NCBI GenBank assembly: GCA_903970255.1
Contig: CAJCHM010000076.1
Coordinates: 1-36,272 of the forward strand
Source of the DNA: Acidobacteriota bacterium
GTDB lineage: Bacteria; Chlamydiota; Chlamydiia; Chlamydiales; Rhabdochlamydiaceae
Length of the DNA: 36,272 nucleotides
Direction: 5' to 3'
Made by a program: the position numbers and the translations under genes. Below the pieces are notes generated by a model that searched no databases, was not told the origin of the DNA, and worked only from the letters and a program-made list of their open reading frames with translations. This document shows positions 8,239 to 15,322 of the stretch, piece after piece. The number at the start of each line of letters is the position of its first letter. The first letter of the stretch is position 1.

Positions 8239-9795
8239 ATGTCCTCTACGATAAGTTTTAGTAGAATTCGCTCTTATCTTTGGCCAATCCACAGACATGA
8301 ACTAAAAAAGTTCATCCCTTTGCTTCTGATTTTCTTTCTTGTGGGATTCAATTACAGCCTACTGCGCGCGATAAAAGACGCTCTTGTCGTCACAGCCCCA
8401 TCGTCTGGAGCTGAAGCTTTGCCATTCTTAAAGGTCTGGGCAATTGTTCCGATGGCACTGCTCTTTACCCTCCTTTTCACACGCGTATCCAATCGGCTTG
8501 CCAGGGAAAAAATTTTCTATACCATGATGAGCATCTTCATTGTCTTCTTTCTGCTTTTCATGTTTATTCTAAATCCTTTTCAAAATGCATTACACCCTCA
8601 CGCTTTCTGCGACAAGATTCAGCAAATGCTTCCCCAAGGGTTTCAAGGGTTTATTGCCATGTTTAGGAACTGGACGTTCACCCTTTTCTACATCATGGCT
8701 GAGATGTGGAGCACAATCATCATGACTGTGCTTTCTTGGGGCTTTGCTAACGACGTTACCTCCGTTAAAGATGCAAGGCGCTACTACGGACTGCTAGGTA
8801 TCGGCCTTAATATTGCTACGATTTTTGCCGGATCCGTTGCCACATCGATGTCTCAAAATACTTTTAATGCAAGCCTCCCCTTTGGGAAAAACGCCTGGGA
8901 TCAAACTGTTTTTATGCTGACCGGCATCATCGTACTTGCCGGAATACTCTGCATGGTTCTCTTCCGTTATATTCATAACCAAGGACACGGGTATAACGAC
9001 CCTTCTTATCATCAACATAATGCAGGCAATGAAGTGAAGATGGGGCTTAGAAAAAACTTCGCTTATCTTGCTAAATCTAAATATTTGATTAGCATTGCCG
9101 TCATTGTTGTCATGTACAACATTGCGATCAATCTGATTGAAGTTGTCTGGAAAGACCAAGTCAAACAACTCTATCCCAACCCTTCCGACTTCAATGCCTA
9201 TATGGGACAGGTACTTACCTGGATCGGCATTATTGCAACGGTAGCTAGTATTTTTGCCTCGGGAACAATCATCCGCAAGTTCAGCTGGACCTCAAGTGCC
9301 CTTATTTCCCCTTTGATCCTCTTAGTCACAGGAATTGCCTTTTTCTCCTATTTTTTCTTCAAAGATTCCATCTTCGCCTCCTTTGCCACCTTCTTTGGCA
9401 CAACACCGCTTATCCTCTGTGTGTTCTTTGGATCCCTCCAAAACTGCCTTGCTCGAGCCTCCAAATACACCCTTTTTGACGCCACCAAAGAGCTGGCCTT
9501 TATTCCGCTGAGCAAAGAGTCCAAGCTCAAGGGCAAGGCGGCAATTGATGGGATCGGCTCCCGCCTTGGCAAATCAGGAGGGGCTGTCATCCACCAAAGC
9601 CTGCTCATGTGCATTGGCACTGTCTCGCTGAGCACCCCTTATGTGGCTTTCTTGCTTCTTTTTGTCATTGGGGCATGGATGGTTGCCGTCAAATCTCTGG
9701 GCAAACGTTTCAATGCATTGGTCTCCCATCAAGAAACCTTAAAAGTTCCCGACGAAGAAGCTCAAGGCCAGCTCCAACCTGCTTTAAAATCATGA
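8239..9795 (+). CDS. Tlc-family nucleotide transporter (Npt/NTT)
   Basis: 518-aa inner-membrane carrier with about 11-12 hydrophobic segments, the family by which chlamydiae take up host nucleotides. Family features are WPIHRHELKKF before TM1, NYSLLRAIKDALVV after it, SGAEALPFLKVW, VVWKDQVKQLYP and AAIDGIGSRLGKSGG. The neighbouring pgsA suggests the CT495 (Npt2, proton-driven nucleotide uptake) type rather than the ATP/ADP exchanger CT065, but substrate cannot be read from sequence. The start at 8239 has AAGG about 7 bp upstream; an ATG at 8194 has no SD and follows a hairpin. Its TGA lies inside the 7-bp target duplication of the downstream repeat. Confidence 0.93.
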   Translation: MSSTISFSRIRSYLWPIHRHELKKFIPLLLIFFLVGFNYSLLRAIKDALVVTAPSSGAEALPFLKVWAIVPMALLFTLLFTRVSNRLAREKIFYTMMSIFIVFFLLFMFILNPFQNALHPHAFCDKIQQMLPQGFQGFIAMFRNWTFTLFYIMAEMWSTIIMTVLSWGFANDVTSVKDARRYYGLLGIGLNIATIFAGSVATSMSQNTFNASLPFGKNAWDQTVFMLTGIIVLAGILCMVLFRYIHNQGHGYNDPSYHQHNAGNEVKMGLRKNFAYLAKSKYLISIAVIVVMYNIAINLIEVVWKDQVKQLYPNPSDFNAYMGQVLTWIGIIATVASIFASGTIIRKFSWTSSALISPLILLVTGIAFFSYFFFKDSIFASFATFFGTTPLILCVFFGSLQNCLARASKYTLFDATKELAFIPLSKESKLKGKAAIDGIGSRLGKSGGAVIHQSLLMCIGTVSLSTPYVAFLLLFVIGAWMVAVKSLGKRFNALVSHQETLKVPDEEAQGQLQPALKS

Positions 9796-9959
9796 CTGGA
9801 GTTTGGACTAAATTTCGCCTGCAGGGACGAGCGAGACAAAATCAGATCTAACTGACCGACGAAGTCAATAGCGCTAGCTATTGATGAGGAGGAAGTTAGA
9901 TTTGATGAAGTCGCAGCCGTCATCTGCAGGCCAAATTTAGTCCAAACTCCAGATCATGA
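9789..9959. mobile_element. MITE-like palindrome P2 with 29-bp TIRs and 7-bp TSD
   Basis: Terminal inverted repeats at 9796-9824 and 9924-9952 match in 28 of 29 positions (ends ctggagtttggactaaa / tttagtccaaactccag). They are bordered by identical 7-bp direct repeats atcatga at 9789-9795 and 9953-9959. The interior is also imperfectly self-complementary (gacgagcgag...tctaac against gttaga...gccgtc), with a central gcgctagc. It has no coding capacity. It sits exactly between the stop codons of ntt and the convergent MauE-like gene, and both stops fall in the duplication. The last 101 bp recur at 13346-13446. Confidence 0.85.
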
Positions 9960-10454
9960 ACCTGCATATACCCAAGTCATGTAAATCCAGTGGGCAGCGG
10001 CGTATCCAACTAAACCTGCAATCGCGCTAAATATAAGACCAATCCACATCCAACGCGACGTTGCCCCCAGAAGATAAGCTGCCAAGATACTTGAAGAAAA
10101 AAATAATCCATCCAGGAAAATTGTAAATGCTTTGGGAATATTTAATAGCTCTCCCATGCAAGAGCAAGGGAGTTCTAAAAAATACCAGTAAAGGGCATAG
10201 CCGAACCAAGCAGCAAAAATAGTCGCTGCAAATACCCAAAGGAGCCATTTATTTCTAAAAATTAGAATCGCTAGCAAAAAAAACACTTCAGCTCCGGCGA
10301 CCCATCTTTCAAAAACTTCTAAAAGCTCAGCGGGATAAAAAAATTTACCCCATGCTGCAATGGCTAGAACAACTGCAATAAACAGAGCAAAAAAAAGCGC
10401 AACCCTCTCCGCAACAGCTCTTTGTGAAATATCATCCATTAAACCTTTTCCCAT
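9954..10454 (-). CDS. MauE/DoxX-like integral membrane protein
   Basis: 166-aa protein with four to five hydrophobic helices (about residues 15-36, 50-64, 69-90, 107-127 and 135-157). A CSCMG motif at the mouth of the third or fourth helix resembles the CxCxG signature of MauE/DoxX-type proteins thought to handle thiol redox or quinone chemistry. An AGGAG 8 bp before the ATG at 10454 supports the start. Its promoter region is occupied by palindrome P3. It converges on ntt, and its TGA stop (tca at 9954-9956) comes from the P2 target duplication. No redox partner gene is adjacent. Function is tentative; the membrane call is firm. Confidence 0.75.
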   Translation of the reverse strand: MGKGLMDDISQRAVAERVALFFALFIAVVLAIAAWGKFFYPAELLEVFERWVAGAEVFFLLAILIFRNKWLLWVFAATIFAAWFGYALYWYFLELPCSCMGELLNIPKAFTIFLDGLFFSSSILAAYLLGATSRWMWIGLIFSAIAGLVGYAAAHWIYMTWVYAGS

Positions 10455-10476
10455 GCTAAAAACTCCTGCAAGCCCT

Positions 10477-10651
10477 AGTATATACCGGTGCTACTTGAAA
10501 CGTACCTGTAATTTTTGTTTTAACGCGACCATTTTTCCTTCACCCAAACAGGGACATTATTCGAAGTAATAAGGCCCTGTTTGGGGGGAGGGAAAAGGGG
10601 GCCGTCAAAACAAAAATTACAGGCACATTTGAAGTAGCGCCGGTATATACT
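10477..10651. repeat. Palindromic repeat P3, copy 1
   Basis: About 175-bp imperfect palindrome whose outer arms (agtatataccggtgctac... and ...gtagcgccggtatatact) pair over about 49 bp. An inner stem cccaaacaggg/ccctgtttggg closes a small loop containing ttcgaa. It fills the divergent region between the MauE-like gene and dedA. A second, slightly deleted copy lies at 26681-26832. A clean target duplication cannot be defined; cct flanks both ends. Confidence 0.85.
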
Positions 10652-10686
10652 CCTAATAAATACCAGAATGTGTTATAAATGGCATT

Positions 10687-11313
10687 ATGGAACATCTAAC
10701 TCCTATCATCACTCATCATGCCCACAATGCTCATTGGTATATTTTTATCGCTATCGTATTAGCAGGTTTTAATATTCCATTCAGTGCAGACCTGCTTATT
10801 TTATTGGCAGCTGTGCTAGCGGCAACGATTGTACCTGAGAACGCATGGTTATTATTTGGCAGCATTCTTGTGGGCTGTTACATTTCAGCGATGTGCGCCT
10901 ATTGGCTGGGAAGAATTCTCGGCTCAACACTTTTTAAAACAAGGTTTTTCTCCAAATTGTTCAGCACAGAGCGGCTATCAAAAATTAATGGGTTTTTTAA
11001 TAAATACGGGCTGTGGACACTTGTCATTGGACGATTCATCCCATTTGGGGTGCGGAACTGTATTTTTATGTCATCGGGAATGAGTAAAATGCATTTTGGA
11101 AAGTTTATTCTCATGGATGCATTGGCTTGTACTCTTTGGTGCACCACATGTTTTTACCTCTTTTTTACCCTTGGACACAACTACCAGGTCCTTTGGGAAT
11201 ACTTAAAGACATTCAATCTAGTCATTTTTATCGCTTTCAGTGTGACGGTAATTGGCTTCATTTGGTATAAGATTAAGAAAAAGACCCAGGCAACAAACCC
11301 ATCATCAAATTAG
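10687..11313 (+). CDS. DedA-family membrane protein
   Basis: 208-aa inner-membrane protein of the DedA/SNARE-associated family, whose members act as lipid (undecaprenyl-phosphate or phospholipid) flippases or affect membrane homeostasis. Several hydrophobic helices are visible. The family core FNKYGLWTLVIGRFIPFGVRN holds the conserved G-R-F-x-P...R pattern at about 107-122. The C-terminus ends in a basic KIKKK tail. No strong SD is seen before the ATG at 10687. It is followed after 24 bp by pgsA, so the two phospholipid-related genes probably form an operon whose promoter abuts palindrome P3. Confidence 0.88.
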   Translation: MEHLTPIITHHAHNAHWYIFIAIVLAGFNIPFSADLLILLAAVLAATIVPENAWLLFGSILVGCYISAMCAYWLGRILGSTLFKTRFFSKLFSTERLSKINGFFNKYGLWTLVIGRFIPFGVRNCIFMSSGMSKMHFGKFILMDALACTLWCTTCFYLFFTLGHNYQVLWEYLKTFNLVIFIAFSVTVIGFIWYKIKKKTQATNPSSN

Positions 11314-11337
11314 TTTGAGCGTCTAAAATAAGTCACC

Positions 11338-11865
11338 ATGGCAATGCTAAGTATATCTAACAGTTTGTCTCTTCTAAGGGCCCCGCTGGCCTTTTTATTC
11401 TTAATTGAAAACACGACATTTCGCATTGTCGCGATTATTCTTGCCATGTTTACAGATAGCATCGACGGTTATTTGGCCAGAAAACGGAAAGCCGTTACCC
11501 GATTCGGTGCAATTTTAGATCCTGCAATGGATAAGTTCTTCGTGCTCTTTGCCCTGTGTGTTCTGTTTTCAGAGGGAAGGCTAGAAGTATGGCAAGGTTG
11601 CTCTATGATTTCGCGCGACTTTTTTGTCTGTCTTTTTGGAATCTACCTAAGCCTCTCAGGATATTGGGAAAGCTATAAGTTCACAGCGATCCGCTGGGGC
11701 AAGGTCACAACAGCCCTTCAATTTCTAATTTTGATCGGCCTTACCTTCGGAATACGATTCTCAAACTATCTCTACTTTGTCTTTATTTTGTTTGGAATGC
11801 TCGCATTTGTAGAGCTATGGCAAATAAAGAAAACGACAGCCCACGATCCATCTGAAAGCGTGTAA
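11338..11865 (+). CDS. pgsA: CDP-alcohol phosphatidyltransferase, probable PgsA
   Basis: 175-aa membrane enzyme joining a CDP-diacylglycerol phosphatidyl group to an alcohol, probably glycerol-3-phosphate. The full catalytic signature is present: D43-G44-x2-A47-R48-x8-G57-x3-D61-x3-D65. About five hydrophobic segments follow. Placement near ntt matches the CT496 (pgsA_1) position in Chlamydia. Substrate is assigned by context; a different CDP-alcohol transferase is possible. Confidence 0.9.
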   Translation: MAMLSISNSLSLLRAPLAFLFLIENTTFRIVAIILAMFTDSIDGYLARKRKAVTRFGAILDPAMDKFFVLFALCVLFSEGRLEVWQGCSMISRDFFVCLFGIYLSLSGYWESYKFTAIRWGKVTTALQFLILIGLTFGIRFSNYLYFVFILFGMLAFVELWQIKKTTAHDPSESV

Positions 11866-11950
11866 AGAGCCGAGCTTCTTGAGAACTGCAATTTTCTGGG
11901 GCAAGACTTTAGGAACGAGCGTTTGTCACACCTCTGGCAATTGCCTCTCT

Positions 11951-13027
11951 CTATTTTCCTGCTATTGTTAGAAGCGGCGAAGGTATTTCAGCACCCGCTT
12001 TTCGCATCTCATTGTAGATAGACATCAAAATCTCATGTCTAACATGCAGATATCTATCATAGCGCGTCTCTAACGTGTAAACATCGATGTATAGATCTAA
12101 GGTAAACTGTCCAAAACCGTTAAGAACGACCAAAACAGGAAGATGGGTATCGATATCGGGATGGTTTGCAATCACTTCCTTAATCTCTTCGACAATCGAA
12201 GGAATTTTAGAGAAATCCTCATAACGGACCCCCACTTTTTCTTCAATCCGCCGATGAGTCATACGCGCGCCATTGATCACCATTGCATGAGAAAATGTCG
12301 AATTAGGCAAATAGACGGGACGCTTAGACTTATCCCGCACAGTTGTTAAGTTCCATCCAATCTCTTCAACATGCCCCTCCAACTGCATACTAGGTAGGTA
12401 AATAAAGTCTCCAGTAACAAAAGGGCGATTGATATGGAGCATCAATCCCCCAAAAAAATTTGCCAGAACATCTTTTGCTGAAAAACCCACCGCAGCAGCA
12501 CCAATGCCTCCAAAGGCAATCAACGGAGCGATGTCCAGACCCCATACTTGGAGAACAATCATTAGCCCAATCAGGATGATACAGATCGAAAGCAGTTTTC
12601 CGACAACTTGGACAAATCCAACATCAACATGAGAGGCATGACGCCCTTTTTTGATATATTCTTTTTGGGCAATCTCTTTCCATCGCAATAAAGACCATCC
12701 AATGCAAATCACAAAACCTGTGCTTCGAAAGGAATCGATATAGCTCTCAAAAAAAGAAAAATCGAATCTGCGCCCTAGCACTTCGACAACAAAAGTGCCC
12801 CCTAAAATCCATAGCAAAACATGGAATGGTAAAAAGAGGATCTGATCGATTTTTTCCTTCCAATCCATAGAAACAGAAATGGAACGTTGGCGCACATGCC
12901 TAACAATCCGTTTAAACAGATAATCCACAGCAATAAGGGCCAGGATACCGATGATGATCTCAAAAAACCACAGCCTATCCCCAAGGGACAAGTGCAGCTT
13001 CAATGGCGATGACGTTAAATTATTCAT
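11951..13027 (-). CDS. MscS-family mechanosensitive channel
   Basis: 358-aa small-conductance mechanosensitive channel. Three to four N-terminal hydrophobic segments lead to the pore helix and beta domain, seen as FGGIGAAAVGFSAKDVLANFFGG then INRPFVTGDFI, a near-perfect MscS signature. A cytoplasmic domain follows with the LPNSTFS segment. I place the start at 13027 (MNNLTSS), with AGGA about 6 bp upstream. A TTG-initiated reading from 13246 would translate part of palindrome P4 and is rejected. It releases solutes on hypo-osmotic shock. Converges on pgsA with no clear terminator in the 85-bp gap. Confidence 0.93.
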   Translation of the reverse strand: MNNLTSSPLKLHLSLGDRLWFFEIIIGILALIAVDYLFKRIVRHVRQRSISVSMDWKEKIDQILFLPFHVLLWILGGTFVVEVLGRRFDFSFFESYIDSFRSTGFVICIGWSLLRWKEIAQKEYIKKGRHASHVDVGFVQVVGKLLSICIILIGLMIVLQVWGLDIAPLIAFGGIGAAAVGFSAKDVLANFFGGLMLHINRPFVTGDFIYLPSMQLEGHVEEIGWNLTTVRDKSKRPVYLPNSTFSHAMVINGARMTHRRIEEKVGVRYEDFSKIPSIVEEIKEVIANHPDIDTHLPVLVVLNGFGQFTLDLYIDVYTLETRYDRYLHVRHEILMSIYNEMRKAGAEIPSPLLTIAGK

Positions 13028-13177
13028 TTTATCCTCAGCTTTCAAGCAGTTTGGACTACAAATCCACCTTACCATGATACGTAAAAAAAGCAAATTGCTG
13101 GTTGCATGATGGGGAAAATCACCAGGCAGATCCCCGCCATACCCTCCCCCCCCTAATCTCCAATGACGCACAAGTCC

Positions 13178-13345
13178 AATATACCCCGATCGGCCATAAA
13201 CTTCGAGTTTGGGCCGCTGATGTGCCCCGCGGTTCGGGCGTAGCAAACGGATTCATATTGTTAATATTGATCCGTTTGCGATCGATCGAACCGCGGGGCT
13301 TCTGTGTGGCCCAAATTCCAAGTTTATGGCGGATCGGGATATGTG
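13178..13345. repeat. Long palindrome P4
   Basis: Near-continuous inverted repeat of about 165 bp centred near 13262. Left blocks ccataaact, tttgggcc, ccccgcggttcg and caaacgga are matched in reverse complement by the right side (cgaaccgcgggg, ggcccaaa, agtttatgg). The centre is AT-rich (atattgttaatatt). It lies upstream of mscS and directly abuts the truncated P2 copy at 13346. No second copy is in the window. Confidence 0.75.
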
Positions 13346-13446
13346 CTGACCGACGAAGTCAATAGCGCTAGCTATTGATGAGGAGGAAGTTAGATCTGAT
13401 GAAGTCGCAGCCGTCATCTGTAGGCCAAATTTAGTCCAAACTCCAG
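13346..13446. mobile_element. Truncated copy of MITE-like repeat P2
   Basis: Matches 9852-9952 over 101 bp without gaps, with two differences by eye, and ends in the same terminal sequence ccaaactccag. The left third of the element is missing and replaced by palindrome P4. Possible remnant of the left terminus: agtttggacta at 13048-13058, which is too short to prove it. Confidence 0.8.
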
Positions 13447-13676
13447 GACAAAAAACATCTCGAAGCTTTTTCTTTTGTGCCCGCGTGCGTGCGGGATTCT
13501 CCTATGAAGAAGGGGGGGGGGAATAGTTACTTTTTTAAAAATAATTAATAATATTTTATTTAAAAAGAAAATTGCTGAAAAAATTAATTGATTTATGGTA
13601 AAATGTATTTTATGAATTAACTGCACTATTGATATTATACTGTAGAATAAATTAAAATAATTAAATTAGGCTAAAA
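13447..13676. other. AT-rich intergenic stretch with G-run and weak promoter
   Basis: Holds a small GC hairpin (cccgc...gcggg near 13480), a run of nine or more G at about 13511-13519, and then about 150 bp of very AT-rich sequence. A TATACT hexamer at 13636-13641 could be the -10 of the next gene, with only a poor -35. The G-run is a possible phase-variation site by analogy, but no frame depends on it. Together with the P4/P2 block, 13028-13676 has no credible gene. Confidence 0.4.
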
Positions 13677-14909
13677 ATGAACCCAACAAATAAAATTACC
13701 TTTGCAGGAAATGCCACAGATATCATGGCTCTCAATGGAACAACTGCTAAAACTGGCGAAAAACCCTTAAACAGTGTTTTGGATCAGGGTGGCACTTTTA
13801 AGAATGCGATCTATCCTCCCAATCAATCCAATTTAGACTTAACACTAAAACTCATCAAACAGAATATCCTGCGTGCAAAAGAACAAACAGGGCCAAAAAG
13901 GGCTTTGTCACCGGAGGCTCAATCACAGACTAAAAAACCAAGAGCTGCCAAAGAACAAATAACAGAGGATAGCACGTTATCAGCATGGGCTCAACTCGCA
14001 CTTACAACGCGAGGACCTGAACAAACGGGAGAAGACAATAAAGCAGTAGAGTCAAACATACAAAACAGGCTCGCTCCAGCAGAACAACCAAAGGGAAAAA
14101 GCAGATTGTTGCTATTGCCCCAACAACAGCTTGAACCGCTTCAACCAAAGCCTCAAGAATTCGAAGGAAGGTTGGGACATAAAGGGGTTTTAAAAGCCAA
14201 AGAACGGATCGAAGGACTTGTTAATAAGCTCTCTACCGATGGGTTGAGAAACTTTGAGTTTATTCTTAAGCTAGCAAATGTGCATACAAGTACCCGTTGG
14301 CTTCCACTTACTGAAAGTGATAAAAACACACTGACTAGTCTCAGACGTGCTTTGGTGACAAATTGCAAATCTTCGAACATTACACCTAAAGAATATGCTC
14401 AAGGTATAGGCATTATAGAATATGTTCAGAATCGATTAGAACAGAACGAGAAACCTAATGCAAAACCGGTTGAAGAAGCAGAACTCAACAATGCCAATCA
14501 GAGCAATCAAAACACGCTGGCTGCAGAAGAACAAACATGGAACGAAGACGCGTCCCCACTGATGATTCAACAAAAGGCTCAAAAAAAAGGGCCTAGGATT
14601 ACACCGGGAACTCTAAAGGCTAAGGCGGATCTTGAAGGCCTTATTGATCAGCTTACTATAAAAGCTTTACAAGTTTTCGACAGGATTCTAGTTAAATCCA
14701 AGCCAAAGATCAAAAAACTTCCAGTCGAGGCAGAAAACATCGATATACTTCGTCAAATTAGAGCTCGCTTAACCAGGCAGTCGAGCAAAGGAGTTTCGCC
14801 TGAAGAATACGCTCAGAAATTAGATCTTGTAAACTACGTTCAGAATCGATTAAATGAGCTGGATGAAACCGTTGAAGATTTGGTTGAAGATTCGAATGAA
14901 ATTAATTAA
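13677..14909 (+). CDS. Two-repeat hypothetical protein, candidate secreted effector
   Basis: 410-aa hydrophilic protein I do not recognise. Residues 172-256 and 313-397 are two copies of an about 85-residue unit. Shared features are LKAKxxLEGLxxxL, an F...IL core, LR..RA.., S/P-EEYAQ and a terminal YVQNRL. Linkers are rich in Q, E, K and P with recurring EEQ/KEQ pieces. KR(74-75)-x10-KKPR(86-89) fits the bipartite nuclear-localisation consensus. There is no N-terminal signal peptide; the Ser/Thr/Asn-rich start would suit a type III secretion signal, though this is inference. TTAGG about 9 bp upstream supports the ATG. It sits alone in a repeat-rich accessory stretch. Confidence 0.8.
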   Translation: MNPTNKITFAGNATDIMALNGTTAKTGEKPLNSVLDQGGTFKNAIYPPNQSNLDLTLKLIKQNILRAKEQTGPKRALSPEAQSQTKKPRAAKEQITEDSTLSAWAQLALTTRGPEQTGEDNKAVESNIQNRLAPAEQPKGKSRLLLLPQQQLEPLQPKPQEFEGRLGHKGVLKAKERIEGLVNKLSTDGLRNFEFILKLANVHTSTRWLPLTESDKNTLTSLRRALVTNCKSSNITPKEYAQGIGIIEYVQNRLEQNEKPNAKPVEEAELNNANQSNQNTLAAEEQTWNEDASPLMIQQKAQKKGPRITPGTLKAKADLEGLIDQLTIKALQVFDRILVKSKPKIKKLPVEAENIDILRQIRARLTRQSSKGVSPEEYAQKLDLVNYVQNRLNELDETVEDLVEDSNEIN

Positions 14910-14946
14910 TAGAGGGAGCGGCCCAAATGTGATGCTTTTGATGCCG

Positions 14947-14970
14947 ATTGAGTTTTGCAATTCCCTCAAT
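14947..14970. repeat. Hairpin with conserved loop, second copy
   Basis: Stem attgag/ctcaat around loop ttttgcaattcc. The loop and next bases (gttttgcaattccctc) are the same as at 7980-8013, while the stem differs but is still complementary. It is 37 bp after the stop of the two-repeat protein gene. Confidence 0.55.
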
Positions 14971-15070
14971 AGTAGTAAAAACACACTCAGACGTGTAAAA
15001 TCGTTGATGCAAAGGGTGTGTTCTGCCCTAGGAATGTTTCCTGCGTAAGTAGGTGATTTTTATAAGCACA

Positions 15071-15180
15071 GTCGTAAAAGCGGTCATGGTATCAGGTCAT
15101 GGGTCTTAGTGGGTAAGGGGCTGGGGGGGGAACCCAGCCCCTTACCCACTAACTGTTCCGGGCAGGACTCTACATACGAC
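15071..15180. repeat. Palindrome P5 with perfect 20-bp stem
   Basis: A perfect 20-bp stem, 15106-15125 against 15133-15152 (ttagtgggtaaggggctggg and its complement), surrounds a 7-nt loop gggggaa. Outer ends gtcgta (15071) and tacgac (15180) also pair, with a looser middle section. It has no T-tract, so it is not an evident terminator. Confidence 0.8.
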
Positions 15181-15279
15181 AAGCGCAAATCCTTGCGTGG
15201 TCACTCAGAGAGCGATACAAAATAAACACGTTTTTAGGAACAGCAAAAAGAAGGCATATTCAAGCGGTCATAATTTTTC

Positions 15280-15309
15280 TTGTGCTTTTCGATGATAAAT
15301 TGTTAAAAT
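15280..15309 (+). promoter_or_regulatory. Possible promoter of the recombinase-like gene
   Basis: TTGTGC and TAAAAT are separated by 18 bp, predicting a start near 15316. That is only a few bases before the first ATG at 15323, so translation may begin at a later ATG (15341 or 15374). Confidence 0.4.
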
Positions 15310-15322
15310 CGGGTTAATTTTT

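Larger units (their letters stand above)
14910..15322. other. Gene-free 413-bp stretch with two hairpin structures
   Basis: No open frame here looks coding. It contains the conserved-loop hairpin at 14947-14970, an aacacac/gtgtgtt pair around 14980-15020, the long P5 palindrome at 15071-15180, and an A/T-rich promoter-like segment (TTGTGC at 15280-15285, TAAAAT at 15304-15309, 18-bp spacing) before the recombinase-like gene. Confidence 0.5.

Noticed and set aside
10477-10651. Outward TATACT boxes at the ends of P3 as promoters
   Set aside because: No -35 at suitable spacing on either side, and copy 2 does not keep the hexamer at both ends.
13044-13065. agtttggacta as left terminus of the truncated P2 copy
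   Set aside because: Only about 11 bp match, and no target duplication pairs with the right end at 13446.
13028-13246. N-terminal extension of MscS from a TTG at 13246
   Set aside because: It would translate half of palindrome P4; the ATG at 13027 has an SD and begins a normal MscS N-terminus.
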